This document shows positions 5,841-6,558 of a stretch of 6,558 bases of DNA, piece by piece. The position numbers and the translations under genes are program-made. The DNA is from Methanobrevibacter sp. (GTDB lineage: Archaea > Methanobacteriota > Methanobacteria > Methanobacteriales > Methanobacteriaceae): the NCBI GenBank assembly GCA_031289975.1, contig JAITOM010000306.1:1-6558 (forward strand), given 5' to 3'. The notes under the pieces were generated by a model. That model was not told the DNA's origin and searched no databases. It worked only from the letters and a program-made list of their open reading frames with translations. Each line of letters starts with the position of its first letter. The stretch's first letter is position 1.

Positions 5841-6146
5841 TTATTCTATATTTAAAATTTTATTTACACCTGTCGTTTCAAAAATATTCATGACAAAAGG
5901 ATTTACATTTGTAATAATCAGTTTTCCTTGTTTTTCCATTAGTTTTTCTGTTGTTACTATTGTTCGAATTCCTGCACTGGAAATATAATCTAAGTCTTTA
6001 AAATTAAGCTTTAATTCATCTATTCCAACTATATTTTTATTAATCTCATTTTCTAATTCAAATGCTGATGTAGTATCTAAATGTCCTGAAACTTTAATAA
6101 TCAGTTTATTATTTTCATTTCCCACATTTTCACTTTCTATATTCAT
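5841..6146 (-). CDS. Single STAS-domain protein, anti-sigma-factor-antagonist type
   Basis: The 101-residue protein is one complete STAS domain, the size of SpoIIAA/RsbV proteins. Visible landmarks are KLIIKVSGHLDTTSA (14-28), the beta strand ELKLNFKDLDYI (44-55), the SSAGIR turn (56-61), and the C-terminal VNPFVMNIFETTGVNKI (81-97). In bacteria this turn carries the serine phosphorylated by an RsbW-type kinase; S56 and S57 are the candidates here, and the acidic residue usually before them is replaced by I55-S56. Archaea lack bacterial sigma factors, so the partner is likely a kinase or phosphatase in another switch. The ATG at 6144-6146 is chosen over the upstream GTG at 6156-6158 because GAGGT sits 5 nt before the ATG and would overlap that GTG. 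No partner gene is in the window. A second near-identical STAS gene lies upstream in the same direction. Confidence 0.85.
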   Translation of the reverse strand: MNIESENVGNENNKLIIKVSGHLDTTSAFELENEINKNIVGIDELKLNFKDLDYISSAGIRTIVTTEKLMEKQGKLIITNVNPFVMNIFETTGVNKILNIE

Positions 6147-6151
6147 AAAAT

Positions 6152-6156
6152 ACCTC
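6152..6156 (-). promoter_or_regulatory. Shine-Dalgarno deciding the STAS start
   Basis: GAGGT on the minus strand lies 5 nt before the ATG at 6146. The longer GTG start would place the initiation codon next to and overlapping this motif, leaving no ribosome site of its own. Confidence 0.7.
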
Positions 6157-6225
6157 ACATCAAATAATATACATAAATAATAAATAAAAAAACTATTATG
6201 TTTTTAATTTTTAATAAAAAAATTA

Positions 6226-6426
6226 TTATAACCATTATGGAAAAGTTCTTAAATTTTGAATAATAATTTTTTTATTAAATTATTATAATTTTAAATATCA
6301 CTTTATAAAATTTATAATAATATAAATATATTCTGATTAATAAATAAATAATTTTAAATTAATATATTTTAATAATATTTATTTTTAAAAAAGTTATTTA
6401 TTAATAACATTATCAAAACCACTATA
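6226..6426 (-). repeat. Shared upstream module, STAS-gene copy
   Basis: The reverse complement has the same order of blocks as the HD-gene copy. 6344-6426 matches 495-577 at about 94%, and about 6226-6276 matches 706-757 at about 92%, with a diverged middle. Relative to the STAS start the near edge is about 80 bp away, similar to the roughly 85 bp on the HD side. The spacer 6147-6505 shows no coding potential; besides this module it holds only AT-rich DNA. Confidence 0.6.
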
Positions 6427-6505
6427 TTAACTTTTATTTAAAAAATAAATCATGAAATGTTAAATTCTGTTTTAAAGAATTAAAATTAACTAATTAAATT
6501 TTAAT

Positions 6506-6558
6506 TTATTCTATATTTAAAATTTTATTTACACCTGTTGTTTCGAAAACATTCATGA
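6506..6558 (-). CDS. Second STAS-domain protein, C-terminal end only
   Basis: The last 16 codons before the stop at 6506-6508 read MNVFETTGVNKILNIE. They match the C terminus of the neighbouring STAS protein except for one Ile to Val change. The DNA match extends about 9 bp past the stop codon. The rest of the gene lies beyond the window. Same direction and 359-bp spacing make this a tandem paralogue from a recent duplication or one kept alike by gene conversion. Confidence 0.85.
   Translation of the reverse strand, partial: MNVFETTGVNKILNIE

Noticed and set aside
6147..6158. GTG start giving a 105-residue STAS protein
   Set aside because: It overlaps the Shine-Dalgarno GAGGT that correctly spaces the ATG at 6146, and the four extra residues add nothing to the domain.

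Overview
This is a very AT-rich window, especially between genes where long stretches hold almost only A and T. It most likely comes from a gut-type methanogenic archaeon of the Methanobacteriales, probably Methanobrevibacter-like. The strongest taxonomic pointer is a full-length hcgG (hmdC) homologue at 3422-4927. This gene belongs to the biosynthesis of the iron-guanylylpyridinol cofactor of [Fe]-hydrogenase (Hmd), an enzyme known only from methanogens. An archaeal-type hypoxanthine phosphoribosyltransferase, archaeal TATA-like boxes and T-rich terminators agree with this. The genus is inference.

Layout from left to right. Positions 1-121 hold part of a 150-bp imperfect-palindrome (foldback) element. 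Positions 122-842 are non-coding and contain short direct repeats, a tandem pair of hairpins and a nested repeat module. Positions 843-2033 (+) encode a 396-residue protein made of two YfbR-like HD domains, the first of which has lost its metal ligands. Positions 2085-2279 (-) hold a decayed or orphan reading frame. Positions 2272-2421 hold a complete copy of the foldback element, inverted relative to the left one, so the two copies bracket the HD gene. Positions 2504-3070 (-) encode hpt, read from a promoter region that has become four 30-bp tandem repeats, each with a TATA-like box. Positions 3422-4927 (+) encode hcgG, divergent from hpt.

Positions 4928-5840 lack a recognisable gene. They contain a long hairpin (4953-5030), an AT-rich spacer, and a sharply bounded island of about 36% GC (roughly 5330-5600) that looks like a structured RNA or a decayed gene. 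Positions 5841-6146 (-) encode a single STAS-domain protein (anti-sigma-factor antagonist type). The window ends inside the 3' end of a second, nearly identical STAS gene (6506-6558, -).

The genes do not form one operon: they are separate transcription units with long AT-rich spacers. The HD protein and hpt both relate to nucleotides, hcgG to hydrogenase maturation, and the STAS pair to partner-switch signalling. The most unusual content is in the spacers. The HD gene and the first STAS gene share a repeat module about 200-260 bp long upstream, with the same orientation relative to each gene (495-757 and 6226-6426). This suggests mobile or recombining upstream sequence, or shared control. No complete autonomous transposon, CRISPR array, tRNA or rRNA was found.
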